A stretch of DNA of 64,000 bases from Fontivivens sp964399735 (lineage in GTDB: Bacteria; Zhuqueibacterota; Zhuqueibacteria; Residuimicrobiales; Krinioviventaceae), in assembly GCA_964399735.1 (NCBI GenBank), contig CAYNSO010000002.1, forward strand, positions 62,001 to 126,000, read 5' to 3'. Position 1 is the first letter of the stretch, and every line of letters begins with the position of its first letter. The translations under genes were made by a program, and so were the position numbers. Shown here in pieces: positions 1 to 9,472 of this stretch. The notes under the pieces are model-generated. The model saw only the letters and a list, made by a program, of their open reading frames with translations, did no database searches and was not told where the DNA came from.

Positions 1-51
1 AATTTAAAAACAATAATTTGGCCATGCAATTAAATAAAAGCTATCAATAAA

Positions 52-1092
52 ATGCAAACAAAACAATATACCATAAAACCTGTTATTAAATCCATCCTGC
101 TGGCGCTGGTAATAATCCTTGGGGTTGAATTATTGTTGCATAATGATACTGTCCGCGATCTGCTCCCCTCGCCAATTCCCTATTATGATTCGGAAGTGGA
201 AATGCGGCGGTTAGCGTTAGAAAAATTTATTCAGCAATATGGTCAGCCGGATATTCTATTTATCGGCAGTTCGGTTGTACGTTCCAACATTTCTCCCATA
301 ATATTCGACAGTGTTTATACCGATATAACCGGACAAACATTACACAGCTTTGGCGGTGGCTTGTCCGATCTTGATCCTGATCCGGTCAGCTTTTATTTTG
401 AACATTTCTGGCTGCCCAAATGCCAGCCGCGCATTGTTGTGCAGACAATACGTTACGAAGAGTTGCAGAGTCCCTTTACTTCTGAAAATTATTCACCATT
501 TAAAAACAGCCTGCTTGAACCATTATGGCTTGAAGATACATGGTTTCATAAAACCAAAGTGTACCTGATTGAACATATAAAACTATTTTATTATAGCGGT
601 TCTTTGACTGAATTCCTGCGTTATCCCCGTTGGCCAATGAACCGGCCGATCAAACACCCCATAGACAGTCGCGGCTGGAGCCCGATGACCGTGAATATTG
701 ATAAAGCGATCAAAATGGGCTATTTAAAGGGTGATTACCGCTATCACAATAATTTGTCCAAAGAAAACTCTGCCCATAACCTCCAGGCTATGCAAGAGAT
801 AATAGCCTGGTGCAAGGATGCGGGCATTCCATACATTCTGGTCAATGTACCGGAACATCCTGCCAGGTTTGCGCCGGAATTGAACGGACCTGAAAAATAT
901 CAACAATACCTGAATACATTGCAAAAATTCAGTCAGCAAAATAATATTCCATTTCTGGACATAACCGATGGCAATCCCGCCTATTACCCGGATAACTCGT
1001 ACTTTTCCGATTATTATCATCTCTTTGGAACTGCTGCAAAACAATTTACCATTGAACTGGCATATTCTTTTTCCGGTTTGAATATCAGGTAA
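52..1092 (+). CDS. Membrane-anchored SGNH/GDSL-type hydrolase-like protein
   Basis: 346 residues. Residues 11-29 form one N-terminal hydrophobic helix, so the rest probably faces the periplasm. A Gly-Ser-Ser motif at 72-74 (FIGSSVVR) fits the SGNH nucleophile block, and a C-terminal DYYH (Asp320, His323) fits the Asp-x-x-His block of that superfamily. Membrane-anchored SGNH proteins of this kind (DltD/AlgJ/AlgX-like) often work with an MBOAT acyltransferase to O-acylate cell-surface polysaccharide. A partner would lie left of base 1 and cannot be seen. Positions 3-50 stay open in one frame and end in TAA, which could be the tail of such a neighbour. No strong ribosome binding site precedes the ATG. 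The fold is likely; the substrate is unknown. Confidence 0.6.
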   Translation: MQTKQYTIKPVIKSILLALVIILGVELLLHNDTVRDLLPSPIPYYDSEVEMRRLALEKFIQQYGQPDILFIGSSVVRSNISPIIFDSVYTDITGQTLHSFGGGLSDLDPDPVSFYFEHFWLPKCQPRIVVQTIRYEELQSPFTSENYSPFKNSLLEPLWLEDTWFHKTKVYLIEHIKLFYYSGSLTEFLRYPRWPMNRPIKHPIDSRGWSPMTVNIDKAIKMGYLKGDYRYHNNLSKENSAHNLQAMQEIIAWCKDAGIPYILVNVPEHPARFAPELNGPEKYQQYLNTLQKFSQQNNIPFLDITDGNPAYYPDNSYFSDYYHLFGTAAKQFTIELAYSFSGLNIR

Positions 1093-1115
1093 TCCATCTC
1101 CAGGAACAGGCAAAT

Positions 1116-2738
1116 ATGTTAAAATGCCGTATACATCAATTACTGCTGCCTCTGGATTATTCCGACAGAGATATTTTACCGGCAGCCGCCGCTAAACTTC
1201 ACTGTGCAAAGAATGATCTGGCAGATATGACAGTTATTAAACGTTCCATCGACGCCCGCCCGCGCCAGGCCGGGCCGTTATTCTCCCTCACAGTCGATAT
1301 TTCAGTCAAGCTCGCCCGCTTGCCAATGAAATTTCCGGAAAATGAAGTGCAAATTATAAATTCGCAACCCCCAAGCCCTATAAACTATCCGTCTCTGCAA
1401 ATACCTGAAAAATTTAAAAACCCGGTTGTGGTTGGCGCCGGGCCGGCTGGTTTGTTTGCAGCCCTGATTCTGGCGCAGTCCGGGTTTAAACCGGTGATTT
1501 TTGAACGCGGCGCAGCGGTGGAACAACGAGCCGCTCATGTACAGCAGTTCTGGAGTGGTAGTGCACTCAATTGCGAAAGCAATGTACTGTACGGCGAAGG
1601 CGGCGCCGGGTTATTTTCGGACGGAAAATTAACAGCCCGCAGCAAGGATAAACCGCGCATCCGTTTTCTACTCGAAACCCTGGTAGAATGCGGCGCGCCT
1701 GAGAGCATACTTGTCGATGCTGAACCGCACATTGGCAGCGATAACCTGACCAAAATCATTCCCAACTTACGCAACAAAATTACAGCGCTGGGAGGTACTT
1801 TCCATTTCAACACCCGTTGCAGCGGCCTGGTAATTGAGAATAACCGTATCACCGGTGTTCAAATTAACGATCAGGAACTGCGAACCACTCATTACTGCGT
1901 ACTGGCCACCGGGCATAGTTGCCGTGATGTATACCGCATGTTACAGCGACATCATATTCCCCTTGAGCCCAAACCCTTTGCCATTGGCGTGCGGCTTGAA
2001 ATTCCCCAGCAACAGGTAGACAAGGCGCAATGGGGCAAATACGCGGGTCATCCGCGCCTGGAAGCTGCCAGTTTTCGTTTGACGCGCAAAGGCGAAAATG
2101 AAGTGCGGCCTTGTTACAGCTTTTGCATGTGTCCCGGTGGAATGGTGATTCCCTGTGCGTCATCGGCAGGTGAGTTGACAACAAATGGCATGAGTCTGTC
2201 CAGCCGCGCCGGCTTCTTTGCCAATGCAGCTTTCCTGGCGCCGGTCTCCCCTGTCGATTACCCGCTTGATATTGATTCTCAACATCAGGCGCTCTCCGGC
2301 CATCTTTTACAAATTGAAATTGAACGCAAGGCGTTCACAGCCGGGGGTAAAAATTATTTCCTGCCGGCATCGCGGTTGGAAGATTTCCTTGCCGGAAGCA
2401 AACCCGGCTCCCTGCCGGAAGCACGCTCGTGGCGAAATTCAACCCCGGCTGATCTGCGTCTTATTTTGCCGGATTACATAACCAAAACCCTGGTTAGCGC
2501 TATTCCTAAAATGTTGCAAGAGTTGAATGGGGTAAGAATAAAAGATGTATTGTTGTATGGCGCTGAAACCCGTAGTTCCAGTCCCGTGCGAATAGTGCGT
2601 AATTCGGAAGATGGTCAATCACCAGGGATAGCCGGCCTCTTTCCTGCCGGCGAGGGTTCCGGTTACGCCGGAGGCATTGTCAGTTCCGCCATTGACGGCA
2701 TGAAAGCTGCAGAATGGATATGCAAACAAGTAGTATAA
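1116..2738 (+). CDS. FAD-dependent dehydrogenase, COG2509-like
   Basis: 540 residues. A Rossmann FAD-binding motif GAGPAG lies at 107-112, after an N-terminal region of about 100 residues that is typical of the uncharacterised COG2509 flavoproteins and absent from simpler oxidoreductases. The family block SNVLYGEGGAGLFSDGKL follows, and a second FAD-contact region near the C-terminus reads AGLFPAGEGSGYAGGI. The physiological substrate of this family is not established. The gene follows the SGNH gene by 23 nt on the same strand, and its mRNA is closed by a strong hairpin directly downstream. Family assignment is firm, function is not. Confidence 0.85.
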   Translation: MLKCRIHQLLLPLDYSDRDILPAAAAKLHCAKNDLADMTVIKRSIDARPRQAGPLFSLTVDISVKLARLPMKFPENEVQIINSQPPSPINYPSLQIPEKFKNPVVVGAGPAGLFAALILAQSGFKPVIFERGAAVEQRAAHVQQFWSGSALNCESNVLYGEGGAGLFSDGKLTARSKDKPRIRFLLETLVECGAPESILVDAEPHIGSDNLTKIIPNLRNKITALGGTFHFNTRCSGLVIENNRITGVQINDQELRTTHYCVLATGHSCRDVYRMLQRHHIPLEPKPFAIGVRLEIPQQQVDKAQWGKYAGHPRLEAASFRLTRKGENEVRPCYSFCMCPGGMVIPCASSAGELTTNGMSLSSRAGFFANAAFLAPVSPVDYPLDIDSQHQALSGHLLQIEIERKAFTAGGKNYFLPASRLEDFLAGSKPGSLPEARSWRNSTPADLRLILPDYITKTLVSAIPKMLQELNGVRIKDVLLYGAETRSSSPVRIVRNSEDGQSPGIAGLFPAGEGSGYAGGIVSSAIDGMKAAEWICKQVV

Positions 2739-2742
2739 CCGA

Positions 2743-2781
2743 CAAAAAAAAGCCCGGTAAAACAACTGCCGGGCTTTTTTT
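2743..2781. terminator. Bidirectional intrinsic terminator between convergent genes
   Basis: An A-tract, then GCCCGG, an 11-nt loop, CCGGGC and a T-tract. It sits between the convergent flavoprotein and superoxide dismutase genes, and the A/T flanks make it usable on both strands. Confidence 0.85.
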
Positions 2782-2806
2782 CTGTTTGGGGAGTGTTATT
2801 GCCAAT

Positions 2807-3433
2807 CTATTTCACATGCTTTACAAAACGCTCATTAATTCTTTCCCAGTGTAAAGCAGCGACAAAATTCTCAATATATGTCATCCTGCCGGGGCCGTCT
2901 TTGTGATAATAAGCATGTTCAAAAACATCCAAAGCAATCAAAGGGATACCGCCCCAGATGGCGCCGTATTGATGTTCGTCAACCAAAACATTCAGCAGTC
3001 GACCGGAATACAAAGAATCGTAGACCAGTAAACCCCAGCCGCTTAGTTTGGCGGAAAAAGCGGTGGCGATAAAATCCTCTTTCCACTTTTCAAACGAACC
3101 AAACTCTTTTACAATTGCATCCAATACCTGCGGGCCTTTGTGCGGGTCGCCATCGCCTCCCAGTACCTGCCAGTATACATCGTGCAGCAAAGCTCCGGAA
3201 TGGTTCCAGGTAAAGCGGCGTTTCAATTCACCAATATCGCTATAATTACCGTTCGCTTTGGAGCGGTCGGCTGTTTCCAACTCTTTTTCAATTGTATTCA
3301 GTGCAGCTACATAGCCTTTGTGGTGCTTGTTATAATGCCAGTCCGAGGTTTCGGGACTAATAACTTTACCTAACAGTGATTTGGCTTCTTCATCGCTAAA
3401 AGGCCGTGTTCCAACTTTCCATTCGTATAACAT
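2807..3433 (-). CDS. sod: Superoxide dismutase, Fe/Mn family
   Basis: 208 residues from the chosen ATG at 3433. That start has AAAGGAGG a few bases upstream, whereas the in-frame ATG 7 codons earlier lies inside the upstream side of this site. The protein dismutates superoxide to hydrogen peroxide and oxygen. All four metal ligands are visible: His33 (WHYNKHH), His84 (LHDVYW), and Asp169 and His173 (DVFEHAYY). No signal peptide is present, so it should be cytoplasmic. Which metal it uses cannot be read with confidence. It is a single-gene unit divergent from the TPR/Ton operon and ends at a shared terminator. A possible minus-strand -35 (TTGACA at 3588-3583) lacks a well-spaced -10. Confidence 0.93.
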   Translation of the reverse strand: MLYEWKVGTRPFSDEEAKSLLGKVISPETSDWHYNKHHKGYVAALNTIEKELETADRSKANGNYSDIGELKRRFTWNHSGALLHDVYWQVLGGDGDPHKGPQVLDAIVKEFGSFEKWKEDFIATAFSAKLSGWGLLVYDSLYSGRLLNVLVDEHQYGAIWGGIPLIALDVFEHAYYHKDGPGRMTYIENFVAALHWERINERFVKHVK

Positions 3434-3524
3434 TGTAACCTCCTTTATTGTCATTATTCATTATCTATTTATATCAGGGAACATTAAACCAAAGAAAAAT
3501 GTTAATTATTCCTGAAAAACATAC

Positions 3525-3553
3525 TTGCAATTTTGCCGGGAATATTGTATAGT
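3525..3553 (+). promoter_or_regulatory. Sigma70-type promoter for the TPR/Ton operon
   Basis: TTGCAA (3525-3530), a 17-nt spacer and TATAGT (3548-3553), giving a leader of roughly 105 nt before the ATG at 3668. The SOD gene diverges from the same 234-bp gap, so its transcript probably starts close by. Confidence 0.5.
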
Positions 3554-3667
3554 ACAAGTAAATATTATACTTAATGAAAAATTGTCAAGATGATAAATAA
3601 ACGGAACCCCAGGCTTTAATTTAACGTCTAAAATGAATAACCAGTATAAAAATAACTGAAAGTAAAT

Positions 3668-6600
3668 ATGAAAAAATCAATTGTCTTTCTTTATTTTTTC
3701 TTCTTTATTGCCATATTGCCCGGTCTGGTTTACAGCCAATATAATAACCCCACTATAGATAATGATTTTCAGGTAGCAAAGGGGATGTACAATGATAAAT
3801 TGTATGATCTGGCGGCTACTCAGTTCCGGGAATTTCTGGCAAAGAACAAGTCCAGTTCAAATGCAGAAGAAGCCCAGTTTTTACTTGCCGAGTGTTACTT
3901 TTATACCCGTGATTACAACCGCGCCCTGGCTGCTTATAAAGAACTGCTGGTAAATTATCCGGCAATTGGCTTTCGTGATAAAGCAAACTATCGCATTGGC
4001 GAAACCCAGGTATATGCCGGTAATTATGAACAAGCTCTCAAAACCTTTAAATCTTTCTTTGCAGAATTTCCTGCCAGCCCACTGCTTAAAGATGCCTATT
4101 ACTGGAATGCAGAGGCGTTATATAATACCGGCAATAAAAGTAAAGCTCTGGAAAATTATGCCCGTGTTTACAGTATGGATCCCAATGGCCCACTGGCGGA
4201 TTATTCGTTTTATTCAGCTGCTTTTATTTATGAAGAAATGCAAAAATGGGATGAAGCCATGCTGGCGTATCGTAAATTAATCGAGACATATCCGGGCAGC
4301 CAGTTGGTTCCACAAGCCATGTTCAGGTTAGGATTTACTGCTTTTAGTAAAGGAGATATCTCAGCTACAGTCAGATATTTAAATAACGCCCTGCAAAGAT
4401 ACCCGCAGAATGAATACCGCGCAGAAGCACAATACTTTATCGGTGAAAGTTATTACCGGCAAAACGAGTTTGATAAAGCCCTGGCCGCTTACCACATTGT
4501 TGCAACGTTACCGGAAAACGAATTTGCTGATAATGCGCTATATAGTACAGGATGGGTCTTTAACAAAAAAGAATTGTATGAACAAGCTGCGGACGCTTTT
4601 ATCAAAGCCGCCAATCTGACCAGAGACGATGAATTGGCGGCATCCGCATGCTTTCAAGCCGGACGAAATTATTCACTGCAGGGTGATACAGAAAAAGCTA
4701 TCAATCTATACAAACAAGTGCAGGCCTATTATCCAAAATCGGATGATGCGGCAAATGCATTATATGAACTGGGAGCAATTGACTTTACAAATAATAATTT
4801 CAGCAGCGCCGCACAATATTTTGCAAATATCAGCGATCGTTATTCCAGCGCTAAAGTGTCCGGTCAGGCCGCTTTAATGCTGGGTCAATGTCAGCTGGCA
4901 GAAAAGAATTACCCCGAGGCGCTTGTAACATTTCAACAAGCCGAAAAAAAATATTCTGATGAATCAGTGCAGGCCAATGCTGTGTTTAACCAGGGAAGAA
5001 TTCAATACCTGAATAATGATTTCAAATCCGCATTGGAGCTTTTTAATCGGGTTCTTGCCAAATATCCGCATAATGAAAACGCACCCAATGCCATGTTCTG
5101 GAAGGGTGAAACGTTATTCAGACTGGAACAATATGAACAGGCTCTGCAAACATATAATGAATATATCAGTAAATATCCTGATGCTGCAAACCTTGCCGAG
5201 TCATATTATGGGGCCGGATATTCGGCATTAAAATTAAACGATAATGAGACCGCCGCTCGCTTGTTTGCACAAGCGGCTTCCCTGACCAATAATGAAGCCA
5301 TTAAATATGATACGATCATGCGTCGGGGAGACGCGTTATTTAATAATAAAGATTACTTGAATGCCTTGAATGCCTACCAAAAAATTCTGGACATCCCCGG
5401 CAATCATCCATTAAAAGCCGAAGCGCAATTCCAGGTTGGCTATTCATTTTATCGAAACGGTAATTTTTTTGCAGCAAAAAAAGCCTTTGCAACAGTTCTT
5501 GCTGATTATAGCAACTCACCTTTTGCTCCTGAGGCTCAATATTTAACAGGGCGAAGCTCATTCAGAACCAATAATTTTGAAACCGCAATTAATGATTTTC
5601 AGGACTTTTTACAGAATTATCCCAACAGCGATTTTATAGATGATGCTAACTATGCGATTGCCGATTGCTATTATAACCTGGGACAGTATGACCGCTCCAT
5701 AGCCCAATATACCGTAGTAATAAATAAATTTCCTGAAAGTGAATATGTCAGCGATGCTGTCAATGGCATACAATGGGCAATGATGCAAAAAGGTGAAACG
5801 CCGTCATCAACAACAGTAATTGACGAACTGGTAAATAAAATCAAAGAACCGGAAAAAGCAGCAAAAGTGAGGCTCAGAAACGCTGAATTCGCAGCGAATA
5901 CCCGGCAATACGACAGCGCTATTGCCCAGTACAATATGATATTACGAGATTATCCAAAAACCGATGCGGCACAAAACATAAATTATGCAATTGGCGCCAC
6001 ATTACATACCCAGGGTGAAGACCAATCCGCTCTCGTAATCTTGCAAAGGCAATGGGAGAATTATCCCCAGGCGCCGCACTCTCCCGATGCTCTGTTGCTG
6101 GCAGCGACAATTTTATTCGAACAAAAAAACCATCCGCTTAGCCTCCAAAAACTCGAAAAGATTATCCTGGATTATCCTGATTATGAAAATATCGCTATGG
6201 CATATTATCAGTCAGGAATTATAAATTATGCTACAAAAAATCTGATCCAGGCAGAAAAAGATTTTCAAAAAACAATTGCCGATAACCGCAATGCCGCCAC
6301 AACCCGCCTGGCTCAAACCGCCCTGGCGCGGATATACATCGAACAAAACAAATATGAGCCAGCGCAAGACTTGCTGGAAAATGTTTTAAAAAATGCTGAA
6401 AGTAAGACCGGAGCCGAAGCGCAATACTGGCTGGGTGAAATTTTTAAAGCGCAAAACAATCTGGCGGATGCAGTGGTTGCGTTTCTTAAAATCAAATACC
6501 TTTACGGCAATGAAACAGCCTGGATTACCCGTGGTATGTATAATGCCGGACTCTGTAACGAAGCCCGGGATAAACTTGCAGATGCGCGCCGTCTATATAA

Positions 6601-6682
6601 TTCGCTCATCCAGGATTACCCGGATGAAACTGAATTCGTTGAAAAAGCCAAAGAACGTTTGAAAGCGCTGGCAGCTAAATAA
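3668..6682 (+). CDS. Large periplasmic TPR-repeat protein of a Ton-type operon
   Basis: 1004 residues. A signal peptide occupies about 1-23 (hydrophobic, Phe-rich, cleavage near VYS-Q). The rest is a near-continuous array of TPR units of the BamD/YbgF kind, with recurrent A..LF..GE..Y....Y..A...Y...L..YP patterns and no other recognisable domain. Such arrays are protein-protein scaffolds, so a periplasmic adaptor role is likely. It is the first gene of a block continuing with a barrel, ExbB, ExbD and TonB, the next gene starting 16 nt downstream. By analogy with YbgF beside the Tol system it may organise the energised complex, which is inference. The repeat class is certain; the role is not. 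Confidence 0.8.
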   Translation: MKKSIVFLYFFFFIAILPGLVYSQYNNPTIDNDFQVAKGMYNDKLYDLAATQFREFLAKNKSSSNAEEAQFLLAECYFYTRDYNRALAAYKELLVNYPAIGFRDKANYRIGETQVYAGNYEQALKTFKSFFAEFPASPLLKDAYYWNAEALYNTGNKSKALENYARVYSMDPNGPLADYSFYSAAFIYEEMQKWDEAMLAYRKLIETYPGSQLVPQAMFRLGFTAFSKGDISATVRYLNNALQRYPQNEYRAEAQYFIGESYYRQNEFDKALAAYHIVATLPENEFADNALYSTGWVFNKKELYEQAADAFIKAANLTRDDELAASACFQAGRNYSLQGDTEKAINLYKQVQAYYPKSDDAANALYELGAIDFTNNNFSSAAQYFANISDRYSSAKVSGQAALMLGQCQLAEKNYPEALVTFQQAEKKYSDESVQANAVFNQGRIQYLNNDFKSALELFNRVLAKYPHNENAPNAMFWKGETLFRLEQYEQALQTYNEYISKYPDAANLAESYYGAGYSALKLNDNETAARLFAQAASLTNNEAIKYDTIMRRGDALFNNKDYLNALNAYQKILDIPGNHPLKAEAQFQVGYSFYRNGNFFAAKKAFATVLADYSNSPFAPEAQYLTGRSSFRTNNFETAINDFQDFLQNYPNSDFIDDANYAIADCYYNLGQYDRSIAQYTVVINKFPESEYVSDAVNGIQWAMMQKGETPSSTTVIDELVNKIKEPEKAAKVRLRNAEFAANTRQYDSAIAQYNMILRDYPKTDAAQNINYAIGATLHTQGEDQSALVILQRQWENYPQAPHSPDALLLAATILFEQKNHPLSLQKLEKIILDYPDYENIAMAYYQSGIINYATKNLIQAEKDFQKTIADNRNAATTRLAQTALARIYIEQNKYEPAQDLLENVLKNAESKTGAEAQYWLGEIFKAQNNLADAVVAFLKIKYLYGNETAWITRGMYNAGLCNEARDKLADARRLYNSLIQDYPDETEFVEKAKERLKALAAK

Positions 6683-6698
6683 AGTTAAAGATGAAACG

Positions 6699-8411
6699 AT
6701 GAAAACTATCAAGATCATTACAGGATTGCTTCCGGTTTTACTTTTTATCATTCCGGCCAATGCCCAACAAAAAGCGGTTGCCCCACCCACAACTATTGTC
6801 CTGCCCGGAGATTCGGTAACAGCTATTACTGACCGACCGGCAAATAAAGTTGTTGTGAAGGATTCCCGCTTTAACCTGCCTGATGTATTGGTTGTGGGAG
6901 AAGATAAAACCCGTAAGGAAATTACAATAAAACAGGACTATCTCCAGGAACGGCCAATATTGCCAAGACCCGAACAGCAACACGACCCGTACATAACAGC
7001 AAGCGGATTAAGCGCATCCAAACCCGGTATTTTAACCCTGCCGTCGGGGAATAAAAGATTAACATGGGGCTATTTGCTCGGCGGTGGTTATTCTACTGCC
7101 ATGCTTAATGCCGGTCATTGGCAAAAGCTGGGATTCAGTGACTTTAATGTGCAGGGCTGGTTCGATAAAAGTAATGGAGAATTCCCGAACAGTCGTCGTA
7201 AAACCGGAGGGGTCTCTGGTAAAGTTAAAGCTACCATTACACCTGGTGTTAGTGGTTCAGTGCGGGGCGGGTACGAATACACCAGCCAGGGTATGTATAG
7301 CGCCCTGTTGAAAAACAATTTGCGGCGGGAAATAACCGCTACCGGCCTTGGTTCAGAATTATTATACAGCGCCAAAGGTTCAGCTCATAGCATTCTTGGT
7401 TTTGAAGTGAATAATACCAACATGACAGACGACACAACTGCTCAATATGAAAAAAGAGAAGCGTTTCGTTATAATTTGTATGGTAATTATACTTTTGATT
7501 TCCAGCATGTACAATTGGCAGTCAATGGCCGGTTTGTGCGTGAAACTTTGGACGCCGGAATGGATAACAGTAAAACCAAAAATATATTTGGCCAAGTCGG
7601 CCTGGAAGCGCTCGCCAGAATGTCGCAGAAATGGATTTTATCACTTGGAGTTCATTATCAGCAAAGCAAAGCGGATTCATTTTATAAAAATGATAAAATA
7701 GCCCCGTTTGTAAAAATTAATATTATACCAGCGCAGCGCTTTGGTATTTCACTCAAATATCAATCTGGTTTGCAATACAAAACATTTTCCGAATGGCTGG
7801 CCGAAATACCCTATCTATCTATTCAGGGCCCTATGCCAACAGATTATGAAAAACATGCAGCGATGGTTAATTTTGATTTCAAGCCTACCGATCAATTCTT
7901 TGTCTATACTGCAATTAACTGGCGAATGATGGAAGGGTATACTTTTGGCTATACCAATGATAACACCCGGTTGATAAATTTATATACAATTTCTGACCCG
8001 CAATTAATGGATATTTCGGCAGGTTTTACGGCCAACATTAGCGCAGGAACACAAATCCAAAGTAGTTTAATATGGTATCACGACAAAATCAAAAAAGATC
8101 CGGCCGGGTATGGTATGACCAGATTACCCTATCGGCCCGATTACCGCATTCCGATCAATGCATCTTTTGAAATTTTAAAAGGCACAATTCTGCTTGTTAG
8201 CACAGATATCTATGGGCCACGAACGACAACTCTGTTAAATAATAAAAAAATAAACGCCTTCAGTCTTGTCAACATTGGTTTAAAGCAAAAATTCGGCTCG
8301 TTTTATGGTCATGTTACAGTATATAATTTACTGGATAGTGATTATGTGATATGGGAATATTATCCGCGAAATGGTATATACATTGTTGGCGGTTTAAGCG
8401 TCAGATTTTAA
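6699..8411 (+). CDS. Outer-membrane beta-barrel with TonB-box-like segment, no visible plug
   Basis: 570 residues. A signal peptide (1-22) is followed by a Pro-rich stretch and then LPDVLVVGEDK near 60-70, which resembles the TonB box found at the start of TonB-dependent receptors. The remainder is alternating amphipathic beta-strand sequence ending in Phe (LSVRF), as expected for a barrel inserted by the BAM complex. The usual plug domain of about 150 residues does not appear between the box and the barrel, and the length is short for a classical receptor. Its place between a TPR protein and exbB-exbD-tonB supports coupling to proton motive force. The transported or assembled substrate is unknown. 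Confidence 0.7.
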   Translation: MKTIKIITGLLPVLLFIIPANAQQKAVAPPTTIVLPGDSVTAITDRPANKVVVKDSRFNLPDVLVVGEDKTRKEITIKQDYLQERPILPRPEQQHDPYITASGLSASKPGILTLPSGNKRLTWGYLLGGGYSTAMLNAGHWQKLGFSDFNVQGWFDKSNGEFPNSRRKTGGVSGKVKATITPGVSGSVRGGYEYTSQGMYSALLKNNLRREITATGLGSELLYSAKGSAHSILGFEVNNTNMTDDTTAQYEKREAFRYNLYGNYTFDFQHVQLAVNGRFVRETLDAGMDNSKTKNIFGQVGLEALARMSQKWILSLGVHYQQSKADSFYKNDKIAPFVKINIIPAQRFGISLKYQSGLQYKTFSEWLAEIPYLSIQGPMPTDYEKHAAMVNFDFKPTDQFFVYTAINWRMMEGYTFGYTNDNTRLINLYTISDPQLMDISAGFTANISAGTQIQSSLIWYHDKIKKDPAGYGMTRLPYRPDYRIPINASFEILKGTILLVSTDIYGPRTTTLLNNKKINAFSLVNIGLKQKFGSFYGHVTVYNLLDSDYVIWEYYPRNGIYIVGGLSVRF

Positions 8412-8441
8412 TAAACGTTATACAAATACAGGAGAGCCTGC

Positions 8442-9071
8442 ATGTCCATTATTCAAATCATTATCAAAGGCGGAATTGTAATGATTCCGCTGGCGTTATG
8501 TTCTGTTATTGCTATTGCCATACTAATCGAACGGCTTATTTCATTACGCAAGATCAGGGTAAATGCCCACACTTTTATTTTACAGGTAAAAAATCTTTTG
8601 CTGCGTCATAAAGTTGAAGAAGCAATGTTGTTATGTAAAGAAACACCGGGACCAATAGCCGGTATTACCCAGGCTGGTCTGCAGAAACGTAACCGGCCGC
8701 GGGAAGAAATTAAAGACGCAATTGAAGGCGCCGCTAAAACTGAAGTATATTTTCTGGAACGCTATCTTGGCGTGCTGGGCACCATTGCGGCAATCGCTCC
8801 GCTTATCGGCTTTCTTGGTACAGTTACAGGTATGATCCGGGCGTTTATGCAGGTGCAGACCCTGGGCGGCAATGTGGATGCCAGTGTATTAGCCGGTGGT
8901 ATTTGGGAAGCGCTAATCACCACAGCCGCCGGATTAATTGTGGGTATTCCGGCATTAATTTTCTACAACTGGATTCAGGCCAAAGTGGAGCGCTTTGTAT
9001 TTGAAATGCAGGAAAGCTCCAACGATTTGCTGGATATATTATTGGACAGGGAGACCAGGCATGAAGATTGA
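8442..9071 (+). CDS. exbB: ExbB/TolQ/MotA-family proton channel subunit
   Basis: 209 residues with the family layout: TM1 at about 11-32, a cytoplasmic loop, TM2 at 109-131 and TM3 at 155-177. The conserved segment GTVTGMIRAF lies at the end of TM2, and AGGIWEALITTAAGLIVGIPA marks the TM3 region. With ExbD it forms the inner-membrane motor that uses the proton gradient to drive TonB. A ribosome binding site (AGGAGA) precedes the ATG. It overlaps the exbD start by 11 nt, indicating translational coupling. TolQ is the alternative name, but the TonB gene two places downstream and the absence of tolB/pal favour ExbB. Confidence 0.9.
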   Translation: MSIIQIIIKGGIVMIPLALCSVIAIAILIERLISLRKIRVNAHTFILQVKNLLLRHKVEEAMLLCKETPGPIAGITQAGLQKRNRPREEIKDAIEGAAKTEVYFLERYLGVLGTIAAIAPLIGFLGTVTGMIRAFMQVQTLGGNVDASVLAGGIWEALITTAAGLIVGIPALIFYNWIQAKVERFVFEMQESSNDLLDILLDRETRHED

Positions 9072-9462
9072 AACTACACGTAAAAGAATGGTATTATTTT
9101 CTACCATTTCTCTTACCGATATAGTCTTGTTGCTGCTGATATTCTTTTTGCTGACCTCCTCTTTTGTTGTACAGCCGGGTATCAAGGTGAAATTACCCAA
9201 AGCCGCCAGCGGCCAACAGGATGATGCCAGCAAGATCTATATAACAGTAACCAGGGATGAGCAGATATTTGTCAATCAAAACCGTATTTCACGGACGGAA
9301 TTGGCTACCCTGGTTAGACAACTATTGAATGAAAACCCGGAAAGACTGGTTGTAATCAAAGCCGACAAAGACTTGTCCCTGGAAAAAACCATTCAAATTG
9401 TCGACACTGCCCGGTTGGCCGGCGCTGAACGTTTTATGATAGCCACAGAACCGGGATTATAA
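9061..9462 (+). CDS. exbD: ExbD/TolR-family biopolymer transport protein
   Basis: 133 residues from the ATG at 9061, inside the 3' end of exbB. Layout is a short cytoplasmic N-terminus, one TM helix (about 17-38) carrying the conserved Asp20 (LTDIVLLLLIFF), and a periplasmic domain of about 90 residues. That Asp is the proton-path residue in the family. In-frame sequence also extends 22 codons upstream of the ATG, but this would be exbB sequence read in another frame and lacks family features. It works with ExbB and TonB in the same operon. Confidence 0.9.
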   Translation: MKIETTRKRMVLFSTISLTDIVLLLLIFFLLTSSFVVQPGIKVKLPKAASGQQDDASKIYITVTRDEQIFVNQNRISRTELATLVRQLLNENPERLVVIKADKDLSLEKTIQIVDTARLAGAERFMIATEPGL

Positions 9463-9472
9463 AGGATTACCC

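Noticed and set aside
3..50. Open frame ending in TAA directly before the SGNH gene
   Set aside because: Only 15 codons are visible at the window edge, with no motif. It may be the tail of an upstream gene but cannot be supported.
3562..3588. Minus-strand promoter for superoxide dismutase (TTGACA at 3588-3583)
   Set aside because: The best -10 (TATAAT) is only 13 nt from the -35; spacing too short to rely on.
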